Below are positions 36,715-47,817 of a stretch of DNA of 64,000 bases, piece after piece. Position numbers and translations under genes: made by a program. How positions within the stretch are numbered: position 1 is the first letter of the stretch; every line of letters begins with the position of its first letter. The notes beneath the pieces are model-generated. The model had not been told where the DNA came from, did no database searches, and was given only the letters and a program-made list of their open reading frames with translations. Source of the stretch: Scalesia atractyloides (Eukaryota > Streptophyta > Magnoliopsida > Asterales > Asteraceae); NCBI GenBank assembly GCA_947069175.1, contig CAMTDV010000028.1, positions 71,222,157 to 71,286,156 on the forward strand, read 5' to 3'.

Positions 36715-36748
36715 AACACCTCACCTGAGTTATTGGTGAGGTGTTACA
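36698..36748 (-). promoter_or_regulatory. PBS relic next to an 11-bp palindrome
   Basis: On the minus strand TTGGTATTAGAGCC (a one-base variant of the initiator-Met PBS) directly follows an inverted repeat with arms AACACCTCACC (36715-36725) and GGTGAGGTGTT (36735-36745). The palindrome looks like fused LTR ends (TGTAACACC...GGTGTTATA), as if nearly all of an LTR were deleted. The same structure is in copy 2 at 43313-43363. Confidence 0.5.
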
Positions 36749-36930
36749 GATTGTGCCTTTCTAATATTTGGTAAGGTGCCTACAAACATATGTCAAGAAT
36801 TTTGCAGGATTTTGACATCATAGAGGGTGCCTCGCCACCCCCTGAAGAAGCCTTGAATCCGCCCCTACCAATCATCCGGTTATAAGTTATTCTAAATGAT
36901 ATAAATGAAAACTATGAGTATATATAGTTA

Positions 36931-37102
36931 CGGTTGCAAAAGTCGCTAGCCACTCCCTAGTCGGATTTGAAAGTACTTGGCCTAAGCGAAGATTACTTAG
37001 GGAGTTATCGACCTAGGCGATCAGTACTCGGGTCTCGGCATTCTACCTTGTAGCAAATAATCAGAGAGTACTTGAAGTCTAAGCGGGACTTTTGCAACCA
37101 TG
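36931..37102. mobile_element. Small MITE, 172 bp, copy 1
   Basis: Starts CGGTTGCAAAAGTCGC and ends, on the other strand, CATGGTTGCAAAAGTCCCGC. The inverted ends share GGTTGCAAAAGTC. It is flanked by a 10-bp direct repeat TATATAGTTA (36921-36930, 37103-37112), of which 8-9 bp would be a normal target duplication. No coding capacity. Confidence 0.75.
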
Positions 37103-38413
37103 TATATAGTTACTTCTACATGTTAGGATGAGATAGTTGTGACTAACAGAAGTACAAGTTAGAAATACAATTTTTCACATTATTAGTGTGAAATATTATT
37201 GTCGAGTAACAAGTCATGTAGCTTGGATTATTAAAAATCCAAATCCTAAAATGCATATTTATTTTATCAATGTTGAGTGCTTTAAGTTCTAATTATACCA
37301 TTCTTGCATTATATATCTATCAAGTTAATTTGTAATTTCCAGTCCGCATATATTATCATTTGATTTTGTTCAACTTGATATGACTCGAATTAATTAACCA
37401 TGCCTTAACGACTTTATATCTTTTTTTCTGTAATATTAATGAGCGTTTCATATTTAATTTGTTGATCGGTGCTGTAATTTCCAGTTATGTTACAAAAACT
37501 ATATATACACAACTACTAGCAAGAAATACGGCCAAGTATATTCATTTATTTACTTGTTTTTAAATTGATTATAGGCACGAAATTAGGGGATCTTGATTGA
37601 CGAAATCGAAACTTTAATTAAAGAAATTTGGGACTGGTGACTGGGTCAAACCTCCTACGGTGTTTGCTACATGATCTAGCTTGTCAAGTCTTTGTCGTTC
37701 TGTAACTCTATTCATAGCCCAAGTTATGCATGTTTGTAGTTTTTTGTATTTCTGTCTTGTTTCCGTTTCTCCAACTAATCCAAATAAGAATCCGTCAATT
37801 GTTGAATCAACTCCTAATAGGTGACATTACTTTGAAGTCCAGTATGTTAAATATTTAAAAATTACTGCACTGATATTTACCTTTTAAAGATTTGCATTAA
37901 TCTATATAAAGATGTAAGACAAATAAAATATAAAATTGCTAAAAATTGCAAAACTAGTTAACTATAACAAGAAGACGTTGTAGAGTGTGTTTGTTAGGCC
38001 TTGGGTGTATCCTAATATTTGTGGCTTTAAAGATAACATAGCATGTTAACCGGCGTTTTACACCACTCCTTCTTTGTGTTAAGGGGCTTTAAAAGGGTTA
38101 CTTGTTAACATGTTAACCGAATGTGAAGAAATTGAATTAATTATGTATCTTTTCTTAAACTAAAAACCACCAAAAAATAAGGTTAGATGTAATTAACGGG
38201 ATTAAACCATTTCTTTGGTCCAATTATAAACTAGTTTAGAGCATTCACATCCGACTTCTTATCCATATCGTTACAATCTAACTAAAAAACACAACTACTT
38301 TATTAATCTAAAGATTTCCAAAAAAAAAAAAAACTTCTTTCCCTATTGATATTCAATTAAATAATACCATTTTAACTAAATTTTACTATTTTTTCTCTCT
38401 TCCACTCACATAC

Positions 38414-38509
<96 letters not shown>
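38414..38509. repeat. (AT)n-(GT)n microsatellite, expanded in copy 2
   Basis: About 80 bp of pure AT followed by GT repeats. The copy-1 counterpart (about 23421-23448) is far shorter. Confidence 0.9.
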
Positions 38510-38913
38510 AAGGAATGAATAGTGAGAACATTCACATTTGAGTCTTTATTCTTTTCCTTGTGTTAAAATTACAAGAAAATTTTAAAAACTGTTCACTTTT
38601 ATTTCAACGTTAGGTTCCTTATTTTTATTCTTCATCCATAAAATTTTAAGAAAGCCACAATCAATCCATATATTTACGGATCACTAGTCACCCTTATATT
38701 TTATTATGTGAGTGAAACATAGAGAAATAATAGGAAAAATTGATTAAAGGAGCATTATTTAATTGAATAAAGATAGATATAAAAAATCAGATGTGAGAAG
38801 TTTTTTAATGAGTTTTTTAAATTGATAAGATAAATGTGTTTTTAGTTAAGTTATAGAGTAAAATGCTATTATAGTCTCTAAGGTTTAGATATTTTTGTCA
38901 TTTTAGTCTAAAT

Positions 38914-39992
38914 TTTTTATTTTTTCTTTGCTTTATTTTAATGAGATTGTCATGATAGTCTTGACTTGTAGATGTATGGTCAACCATAAGAGAGATTTGT
39001 GAGAGAGATTCTCATGATGTGTGGAAGGAGTTTGCACACGAACGAGTGAAGCTTTCAAGTTATAATTTAGAAACAATTTTAGCAATTCTGATTTTAAAGT
39101 TATTGAATTAGTGTGTTAAGTTAGCATAAGTTAGTCAGGAAGTTATATATATTACAAACACAACCTAATGAACAGTGTTTTATTATTATAATAATAGTAA
39201 TAGTAATATATGGTTTTAAATGCTTTTATTATTTTAACCCACTTGTCCAGCTGCTGTTCGCTGCTGGTTTTTTTTAAATTAAATTCACATTTTTTTGGTG
39301 TTTAAAAGTTATTATTTTAGTATCTTAAAACAATTACTTGTGCCGGTTCAGTGGTTTAGGTAGTTAATGTTGGTGGTGTGAGCTCAGGTTCAAATCTTTG
39401 CCCCTACTTTTTTATCCGTTTTTTAATTAGTTTTTAAATTTTTTTACTTTTTTATCCATTTCTTTAATTAGTTTTTAAATTTTTTTAATTACTCTTAAAG
39501 GAGGAACACGTGGTGTTGTTTAGTGACTTTTTATCAGTGACGTGTGTTTTGCTGGTTATTAATCACTTTTGTGCATGAGTTTTTCTCCCGGGGTTTTCTT
39601 CTGGGTTTTGCTTGGTCCTTTGCTTATGAACTTTAGCAGGCGATCGAGGTAATGTTGTTAATTTCTGTTTTTTTTTTTTGTCGGTGTTTATTATGGTTTG
39701 TAATGTTCTTTTTGCGTTGTGATGATAAAAAATAAACTATATATGACCCGTTCAAGTAGAAGTTTTATCGAATGGTACATAATAATAGGCAGATGATGAC
39801 GTTAATAATAAAAAAAACTACACCGATGTTATACGATACATGTACCAATGTTGTTCAGACAGTAGAGTAATATTAAAAAAAGTTAAAATTAATTAAATAT
39901 GTTTAAGGTTAAAAATAAATATAATCTATTGTAATATTAAAATAATAAAAGTATGAAAAAAGCCTATAGATATTATTATAAAAATAAAATTG
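38914..39992. other. Segment of 1.08 kb present only in copy 2
   Basis: Absent from the matching place in copy 1 (about 23852-23864). Possible 8-bp flanks ATTTTTTC/ATTTTTTT would fit an insertion, but a deletion in copy 1 is equally possible. It lacks clear TIRs or LTR ends and includes a tRNA-like module at 39341-39412. Confidence 0.55.
39341..39412 (+). repeat. tRNA-like (SINE-like) module in the copy-2-specific segment
   Basis: CCGGTTCAGTGGTTT resembles a class-II A box and CAGGTTCAAATCTTTGCC resembles a B box, with spacing of about 40 bp. This is the same architecture as the U3 modules in the LTR elements. No poly-A tail or target duplication defines a SINE. Confidence 0.4.
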
Positions 39993-40147
39993 ATTTTTTT
40001 GACTGTGTGTTCAAAAAGTTTTTAACATTACGAACTGCATCCAAATTTATATTAACTTAAAGGACAATTTAGTCTTTTTACTCCGCATACAAGTTTTTAA
40101 GTAGTATGTATAAGTAATTGAAAAAAACGAAAATAAATACAAAACTA

Positions 40148-40148
<1 letters not shown>

Positions 40149-40208
<60 letters not shown>
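40149..40208. repeat. (AT)n microsatellite, copy 2
   Basis: Uninterrupted AT repeat of about 60 bp. The copy-1 counterpart (24012-24058) is shorter and interrupted. Confidence 0.9.
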
Positions 40209-40210
<2 letters not shown>

Positions 40211-40817
40211 AGCTCCTCTTTCTCTAACAACTCTTTTTCTCACTCTAGAAACCAACCCATCACCCAGTTCATCTTCCCCCATTGGCTCCTTTTCCCGGTT
40301 ATCGAATCCATTCCCATAACCATCTATAATATATTCGTTGTGCTGAGATTATCTTGTCCATAGTTTTTTTCTACTGATGTTTCCGTCTTATCTTTTGCTA
40401 TAGGTAAAAATGAGGAATATGTGATGGAAGATACATGCAATATATTAAATTGAGCTCAGACCTCACTCCTAAAAACAAAATAAATTGCACCATGTAAAAA
40501 TCCAAGAAAGTAATCAAAAGCAAGGACGAGTTACGATCTAATTTCTTCACCCAAATCCCCCAAAAAAAACCGTTTAACTTTTGGTTGCTCAAAATTCAAA
40601 TGAAACTAAAAAAATAATTTTTTAAATTTATTTGAACATAAGGGTTAAAATTGGTCAAACAACCAACAATCAGATCCCTGCACGCCAATCGCCAACAAAT
40701 CCACAACATATACACCAACAACTCACCAACATAAATTCCTCTCCTCTATCACTCCCCCCCCCCCCCCTCCTCTCTCTCTCTCTTGATTTATGGAATGTGT
40801 AACATCTTATCCGTAAC

Positions 40818-42506
40818 TGATGTGCGCAAAATGTAACATATAAATTATATTAAACAAGTCATAAAATCAACCCTTTTCGGTACTAATGTTGGAAAAAAAG
40901 CATGTTTCTTTGTTTATTTTTAAATTACAGGATCAAAATAGCTTAAATGAACAAAAGAAGCAAATTAACACCCAAAACCAACACAAATATAAAGAAAAAT
41001 GAATAACACAACTTGCCAAAATTCAAATCTAAAACAACAAAAATAGCGAAGACAAAATCTTACGCACGGGCCCGTTCCCACCAAGCATGGGGCCGTGCCA
41101 AGTCAAAAATTCTCTGCAGAAAAAGACAACAGCAACAGACAACCAACAAAGGGTCGTGCCAAGTCAACATGGGTCGTGGTCAACTTTAAAATTCGCAAAA
41201 TCTTGGATAGTACAAGTATACTGACCACGGAGCCGTGCTCTGCCACCACGGGGCATGTTGGTTAAACAACCTAACATCTACAATTAATGAATGGAGAGAA
41301 AAGTTCCACCACGGGGCTGTGTCAGACGGGAAGGGGCTGTGGCCGCTTTCTGTTTTCAGTTATAAATAGAGGTGCTTGGTTCATGAGAAATGCATCACTT
41401 GGCAAACCACTTCTCTCACACTTGCCATCAGTCCACCACCACTACAACACCAACACCCACCACTATCATCCATCTTTCATCTTTTAGAGTGTGTAGTAGT
41501 CTCGGGATCCAGAATTGATCGTAAGAGTTCTTGTTAAATAAAGGCAATGCTTGGCTAAATCTCTTACATCACTTGGTGAAGACAAATCTTTTAAATATTA
41601 CTTTTGATTTCCAATCTTTGTCAAATCTTTATTTAAGTATGTATTAATGACTTTAATAACTAATTTTTATATTGAAGGTGAACTTTATTTAAACATTATT
41701 CATGTTTCGTTGATTCACTCATTCGTGTCTTTACGGTCTATATAAAGCATGTTAACTACCTGGAAGGGGGTTAGAAGGGTGTTTGTGTAAAGTTCTTGTC
41801 TCATTCAATGCATAGATCCTGCGAGAACTTAGTTTAAGCTTATTAGGACTTCCCTTGAGCAGATAGCATCAAATCGGGGGAGTAAGAACGGTTTGAACCC
41901 CTTATAAATAAACTACTATTAAAACTTTGCCCGGCCTTGTGGGACTGTATCCCTGTTGACTCAGACCAATATGGCCGAGGGTAACGTCGCCTTCACAAGA
42001 GGGGTCTACCACTTTTCGCAGTAATAACTTACTTAATTATCTTTCAATATTCCGACCTTGCGGGACTGTATCCCTGCTGACTCAGACCAATAGGTTGAGA
42101 GTAGTGTCGTCTTCACAAGAAGGGCCTACTAATATAACTAAGATAATCTCTTAAAATGCCCAAAGTTCGAAAATCATCAAAGGATATGTAAAAGAGGAGT
42201 CGGATCAAGTGATTCGTTCTTGTCTACTTGTTTTCCTTTTTATTTACGTTTTTACTTTTATATATTTTAAACTTTCAAAACTTTTATAAAAAAATTGGTT
42301 AGGTTAGACGTTAATGATAAGCCGATATGAAAAGCTATTATGTCCTTGGACGACCTCGGTATCTTACCATCACTATACTACGTCCATGATAGGTACACTT
42401 GCCCTAACGTGTGTAGAGTGATAGTATTGTATCGTGTTTTTTAAATTTAAAGCTTGATCTACGAGTAAAAATATAACAAAATATATAACCCGCTCGCATC
42501 ACGTCG
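40818..42506 (+). mobile_element. Solo LTR in copy 2, uninterrupted
   Basis: Starts TGATGTGCGC and ends GCATCACGTCG, 1.69 kb, flanked by GTAAC (40813-40817) and ATAAC (42507-42511). TATA box TATAAATAG at 41361-41369. It shows the pre-insertion sequence AGTGTCGTCTTCAC at 42104, confirming the element 1 target site in copy 1. Confidence 0.8.
41361..41369 (+). promoter_or_regulatory. LTR TATA box, copy 2
   Basis: TATAAATAG, identical to that at 25204 in copy 1. Confidence 0.65.
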
Positions 42507-43312
42507 ATAACTCCGGTGATTATGTACGATTGATACACTTATAGTGGAAGCAAACTAAACTTTCCCTCTATGATGTATAACCATATGACCGTGTCATACA
42601 CAGTAGCATATGCTTATTTAACAAACATAGACTTAAGTTGTCACATGTTCTAATTACATAAGTGTCTTCTCATTACTTTTACAAGTGTCGGTACATATGC
42701 CCTCTACCTTATAAACTAAACAAACACCCGTACAGGTTTGGTGTACTACCATTTTAATAGACGGTGGCATACTACTTATTATGAATTTATTTTACTACTA
42801 GGTGAACATACTGGGAGGGTTCATCATGGTTTCCCCAACCTCAATACCTCATTGTGTATTCATGGATATAGAGTACCCCGATTCTCAGGCATGTATGGTA
42901 CATCATCTTCATTTATTTATGCAAGTGTCGGTGTGTTGTCGACCTTACATAGTCTTAACAACTCTTTCACCTTATGAATATTTATCATACAAACATATAG
43001 TTTGGGAAAACATTCATGATACTCACGTTCACATGAGCCTAGTATCAAAGACTTAACAATCATTCTTCGTACTCTAGTACAATCTAGCTATCCTGACCTA
43101 TGACATTCTTAGCAGCAAGTGTATTAAGTCTCATTATTACTTAGTATTCAGAATCCAAGTAATTAAGCCAAAGGTTTCCATTATTCATACTTCAATATTT
43201 TTAATGTGATCAAGTCTCAATAACGTCTAAGTCTTAGTCATCTTGGTCCCTAAGATGTTCGGGTTAAATCTTAGGTATTCTCAATGCAATACCTAATTCG
43301 TTAAAACCTCAG

Positions 43313-43363
43313 GCTCTAATACCAACTATAACACCTCACCCGAGTTATTGGTGAGGTGTTACA
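43313..43363 (-). promoter_or_regulatory. PBS relic and palindrome, copy 2
   Basis: Arms AACACCTCACC (43330-43340) and GGTGAGGTGTT (43350-43360) beside TTGGTATTAGAGCC on the minus strand. The loop differs from copy 1 by one base. Confidence 0.5.
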
Positions 43364-43544
43364 GATTGTGCCTTTCTAATATTTGGTAAGGTGCCTACAA
43401 ACATATGTCAAGAATTTTGCACGATTTTGACATCATAGAGGGTGCCTCGCCTCCCCCTGAAGAAGCCTTGAATCCGCCCTACCAATCATCCGGTTATAAG
43501 TTATTCTAAATGATATAAATGAAAACTATGAGTATATATAGTTA

Positions 43545-43716
43545 CGGTTGCAACAGTCGCTAGGCACTCCCTAGTCGGATTTATAAGTACTTGGCCTAAG
43601 CGAAGATTACTTAGGGAGTTATCGACCTAGGCGATAAGTACTCGGGTCTCGGCATTCTACCTTGTAGCAAATACTCAGAGAGTACTTGAAGTCTAAGCGG
43701 GACTTTTGCAACCATG
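43545..43716. mobile_element. Small MITE, 172 bp, copy 2
   Basis: Duplicate of the element at 36931-37102 with the same TATATAGTTA flanks. It was present before the tandem duplication. Its left TIR has one change (GCAACAGTCGC). Confidence 0.75.
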
Positions 43717-44190
43717 TATATAGTTACTTCTACATGTTAGGATGAGATAGTTGTGACTAACAGAAGTACAAGTTAGAAATACAATTTTTCACATTATTAG
43801 TGAAATATTATTGTCGAGTAACAAGTCATGTAGCTTGGATTTTTGAAAATCCAAATCCTTAAATGCATATTTATTTTATCAATGTTGAGTGCTTTAAGTT
43901 CTAATTATACCATTCTTGCATTATATATCTATCAAGTTAATTTGTAATTTCCAGTCCGCATATATTATCATTTGATTTTGTTCAACTTGATTAGACACAA
44001 TATATATGACTCGAATTAATTAACCATGCCTTAACGACTTTATATCTTTTTTTTCTGTAATATTAATGAGCGTTTCATATTTAATTTGTTGATCGGTGCT
44101 GTAATTTTAAGTTATGTTATACACAACTACTAGCAAGAAATACGGCCAAGTATATTCATTTATTTACTTGTTTTTAAATTGATTATAGGC

Positions 44191-44734
44191 ACGTGATCTA
44201 ATTTCCCTTATTCTAGTTCTCCCTCTAAAGAGAACGGACCAACAACAACGGCACCACATGCATGTCATAACTTCTAGGAAGCAAGATACATATATAGTAC
44301 GGGTACCAGTCATATGTATGTATGGTCATATGATGCTACTCTGTGAGGTTGATCGAGCATAGTGTGGACCTCATATATCAGAAGTGTCTCCTTCATCAGT
44401 ATACCATTATTGGGTTAAGGAGCAAGTTCCGTCTTGAAATCATCTTGCATAACTCATGACAAGTCGTATTTGCATATAAGTCGTAACAATGAATACGTTA
44501 AAGGACAACGCCAACAAGATGTCCTTTCACCTCATTGAACCTCTATATACGACAGTCTGTAAGGTTGTTAAGGGATCTCACGTCAAGCACTTTTATAATA
44601 TTTGTATCTTGTCTAACATTCTTTGATATTTACATGAAAGTGAATAATCTTCTAGATATGATTGCATCCTTTTACACGTTTATCGTGTACATGGTCTCAC
44701 ACACTACAAAACAAATATAATTCATTGATGGACA
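44191..44734. other. Unique AT-rich spacer, no gene
   Basis: Lies between the right duplication breakpoint and the element 2 target site. The 61-codon ORF has no recognisable features. Confidence 0.5.
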
Positions 44735-44951
44735 GATTCTGTAACATTCGTCGTAAAACGGGTTTCAAAACCCAGGTCGTTAATAATCAAATATTCGGTT
44801 AAAAGTTTGTTGTGTATTTATTGTACCGGTTATTTTAAATACCTCCTAATTAATAAATATTTCAGAATTTAAAAACCATAATTAATAAATAATAATAATA
44901 ATAAGTAAATTAAAATAAACCCTAAAATAATAAAACAAAATTTTAAATAGA

Positions 44952-45021
44952 GTAGCCGGGTTTTGAACCCGGGTCTCCCAGGTTTTCACACACACTCCGC
45001 ACCACTGCTCTACACGCACAA
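44952..45021 (-). repeat. Class-II tRNA-like module, element 2 5' LTR U3
   Basis: On the minus strand GTGTAGAGCAGTGGTGCG precedes a perfect T-arm CCGGGTTCAAAACCCGG (44956-44972). Copy in the 3' LTR at 50172-50241. Orientation is opposite to the element, as in elements 1 and 3. Confidence 0.65.
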
Positions 45022-45235
45022 TATGTGCTAGATCTCACGCATCAAAACATGTGTATACACGCGAAGTAGAACCAGCGAGGGGCCACGAATCTCTTTGCCG
45101 GAGATCCCGCAACCTACGTGGTTTCCTTCGATCAAACAGCTGTCCACCGGTTATTTTTGGTAAATTCGCTCAATCAAAACGCGCCGGCATTAAAGTCCGA
45201 GATCTTGGTCGTAGAACCGAATTCACAAACCGCTC

Positions 45236-45243
45236 TATAAATA
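45236..45243 (+). promoter_or_regulatory. TATA box, element 2 5' LTR
   Basis: TATAAATA is followed about 30 bp later by CACTCGCTCAACTCACTCAC, a plausible start region. Same at 50457-50464 in the 3' LTR. Confidence 0.7.
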
Positions 45244-45571
45244 CCCCTCGTTTTCATTTCACCACTCGCTCAACTCACTCACTAAAATACATCTTATACT
45301 CTGTTAAGAAGTCTCTCTGTTCGTCGGAAGTTTTGTCTGCAACTTCGCCGGAGTTACACTCATTTGCCGGAAAGTCTCACCGGAGCTTAGAAAGACCACT
45401 CGGATTGGTACATTCTATACTCTTATTCTTTACTGTTCAAATATAATCTCGTCTGAAGTTAAGTTTTAAATTATCTCAGATCGAATCGGTTTCTAAATCA
45501 TCTTCTGTGTTTGAAACGTAGAAGATGAACTGAAGTGGGTATATATCAGAAATAAAAACTGGTTTACACAC

Positions 45572-45978
45572 CGGGTTAGACACACAGTCCAGTGGTGGAC
45601 TGTGTGCGATCATAATGTTCACGTCACGAGTTCGAGTCTTGGTCAGATCCGTATTAATAATAACCGTTTTTCTTTAAACCAAACATGCTAACACGTTGTA
45701 AGATGTTGAATATAATAATATTCCGAACTTAGACGGGTTAGACACCCAGCCCAACTGGTTGGGCTGGGTGCAACGCAACACTGGGGTCGCGGGTTCGAGG
45801 CAGACTTTGGGCGCCGGTTCAAAGGCTTTAAAATCTTTTTAAATTAACTAATTTCTTTAATAACCTAGCTAATATATAAATATAATTAAATTAGAGATTA
45901 TTTCGGGTTAGACACGTAGCTCAGTTGGAAGAGCTGCGTGCACGTATACGAGAGGTCACGAGTTCGAACCTCACACCC
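45572..45978 (+). repeat. Array of three sense tRNA-like modules, element 2 5' LTR
   Basis: Modules at 45572-45644, 45734-45806 and 45904-45978, each opening CGGGTTAGACAC. The first has the D-arm-like CACAGTCCAGTGGTGGACTG and GAGTTCGAGTC. The second has CCAGCCCAACTGGTTGGGCTGG and GGGTTCGAGG. The third keeps a canonical A box TAGCTCAGTTGG with GAGC closure and GAGTTCGAACC. Spacing is tRNA-like and all lie downstream of the TATA box. Acceptor stems are not paired, so they are not functional tRNA genes by inspection. Confidence 0.75.
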
Positions 45979-46975
45979 TGCCAATAATTCTAGAAGTCAA
46001 ACCGGTTCGACCCGGTCAAACCTGTTAAAGGTATATTTTTTTATAACTATTTTCTTTATTTATTTTAATTAAAAATCCTTTAAAATACCTAAAAAGTAAG
46101 ACTTTTTGTTTTAATTCGTAATAAATACAATAAAAACAAATAAAAAAAATCTAATAAAAAGGCACTAATTAGAAATAATAATTTCAAATAGAATATATAT
46201 ATTTATCGAATTATTACGTGATTATTTATGTTAGTTTTCCCTCGTCGGTTGAATCATAAATTCGTGCGCATTCATCATTCTCAAGGAACGCACCCACTGT
46301 GAGTGAATTCTTACAAATTCCCCTTTTTATTCATGTTTTGGGTGTATCATGTGTCGCTTTATTTATTTTCGTTTATTCAAACTTGTGCTATTACCATTAT
46401 ATGATCTAAACATGTGATGTAAATATTGTTTGTTGTGATGTGTTTATATTTTGTCAAGTTGCGTGCAAATCATTCATTAGGCCCATCAGTTCCTCGTGGG
46501 AGACGAGTTGAACATCGCGTGCCTCATTAGATCGGCTCCGTTTGATTGAGCCTTGATCTCATTGTTCATCATTTGGTGTGTGCGTATGCATTAATTGATA
46601 TTATGTGTATTGTGATTAAATTTACATTTACGTTTACTCATATGTGGTTATGCACCTTTTTTTAACCAATATAATAAATTCGTTCAAATGTTTTCATAAG
46701 ATTCACTCGCCAACTTTTGTTGACCCAAAACCCTATTTTTACACCTGATACAGGTGGACAGGTTGAAGCAAGGAACACATAGGAAATTGCCTTAGAAGAA
46801 AAATAAAGAAGTCATGAAAAACTGTATTTGAACATGTTCTGCTTGTATGTTTATTGTAACTTCTTCTTTAAAGAGAAATAATAAATATGAAACTTTATAG
46901 TAAATGTCATGAGCTTTGATGAAAACCCAATCATGCCCCGACTACCATTTCCTTGCGGGTCAGGGTGTGACAGAT

Positions 46976-46987
46976 TGGTATCAGAGC
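46976..46987 (+). promoter_or_regulatory. Initiator-Met primer-binding site, element 2
   Basis: TGGTATCAGAGC three bases after the LTR end GTGTGACA, complementary to initiator tRNA-Met. Confidence 0.93.
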
Positions 46988-47817
46988 TTTTGACTATAGG
47001 GATATAGGATAGGTTATTAGACTCTTAGAGCCTATACTATAGTTGATTAGATTTTAATTGTTTATGTGGTTACATGCAAACTCATGATGTTTATTTGTTT
47101 CGTATTTATTACACACACAAATGCATGCAAACACTTCCACTATCATTTTGTGTGATACTTAATGAGTTATACTTGTTGTCAAACATAACATGCTCACATA
47201 TACATTCATCACGCACATTTCAATGTTCAAATATTCAAATCATCTTCGTATTTCCTTTATTCAAGATTTTGTGGCATTTTTCGTTTTTCAATATCATCAA
47301 AGTGAGTTCTACGACGGGCATGTAGTAACTGGAAGGGTACAAGTACCGGTAGTCGAAACGTCCTGTCTAGGTTGCCATTCGTATAAATCCAATATAACGG
47401 ACCAGTTTGCCTACCTGGGGACTAACGATGAGAGTACGAAGGACCTATTAGGCCAAAGCATGCCACACCAAACGTCGTTCGAACTAACCCTGCTTTGAGT
47501 TGTCATTGTGTCCATACCAGGACACCCTCTGACCTTATACTTTGTTGTCATGTTTTACGATTTTCATTCGGGTGGCGCAAGTGTTAACAGGCCAACACCA
47601 ATATGAACCCTACCAGAGCCCAGTAGTCATGGGGGCCCACATGACTACCAAGGCCAAGTAAGGGGACATATGGGAGCCCAAACATGAGCAAAGCCCAAGA
47701 CATCCTATGGATGTAACAAATTAATTTTCTTCAATTATTTTGTGAATGTTCATTTCTAAATACGACACATGACACCTAAAACGTCAAACTCATACTCTCG
47801 ATACGTATTCCCTGTAG
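46988..47817 (+). other. Element 2 leader with the conserved block
   Basis: Non-coding leader between PBS and gag. 47310-47500 is the near-invariant block shared by the three elements; the frame crossing it ends at 47498. Confidence 0.6.

Larger units (their letters stand above)
22567..37576. repeat. Tandem duplication, copy 1 (about 5.5 kb plus a 9.5-kb insertion)
   Basis: Starts ACGAAATTAGGGATCTTG and runs colinearly with 37577-44190 at very high identity, apart from element 1 (25950-35479) and small indels. It contains a CTCTCTCT-ended pyrimidine run, AT microsatellites, a solo LTR, a primer-binding-site relic with a palindrome, and a small MITE. The junction with copy 2 reads GATTATAGGC then ACG. 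The breakpoints share only the trinucleotide ACG, pointing to microhomology-mediated duplication rather than recombination between long repeats. No gene is present in the unit. Confidence 0.9.
37577..44190. repeat. Tandem duplication, copy 2 (6.6 kb)
   Basis: Head-to-tail copy of 22567-37576 without element 1. It ends GATTATAGGC before an ACGTGATC continuation into unique DNA. Differences from copy 1 are a 1.08-kb extra segment (about 38914-39992), much longer AT and C runs, and scattered point changes. Because element 1 is absent here, it inserted after the duplication or only into one copy. Confidence 0.9.
44740..46972 (+). repeat. Element 2, 5' LTR (2.23 kb)
   Basis: TGTAACATTCG...GGTGTGACA. 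Order of landmarks: antisense class-II module 44952-45021, TATA box 45236, sense tRNA-like modules 45572-45978, one CTCGTGGGAGACGAGTTG motif near 46492, one GGCTCCGTTTGATTGAGCC hairpin near 46536. The 131-codon ORF at 45051 starts upstream of the TATA box and has an early stop in the 3' LTR copy, so it is not credible. Confidence 0.93.

Noticed and set aside
45051..45446. 131-codon ORF in the element 2 LTR
   Set aside because: Starts upstream of the LTR TATA box, and the counterpart at 50272-50610 ends early after a small indel, so the frame is not maintained.
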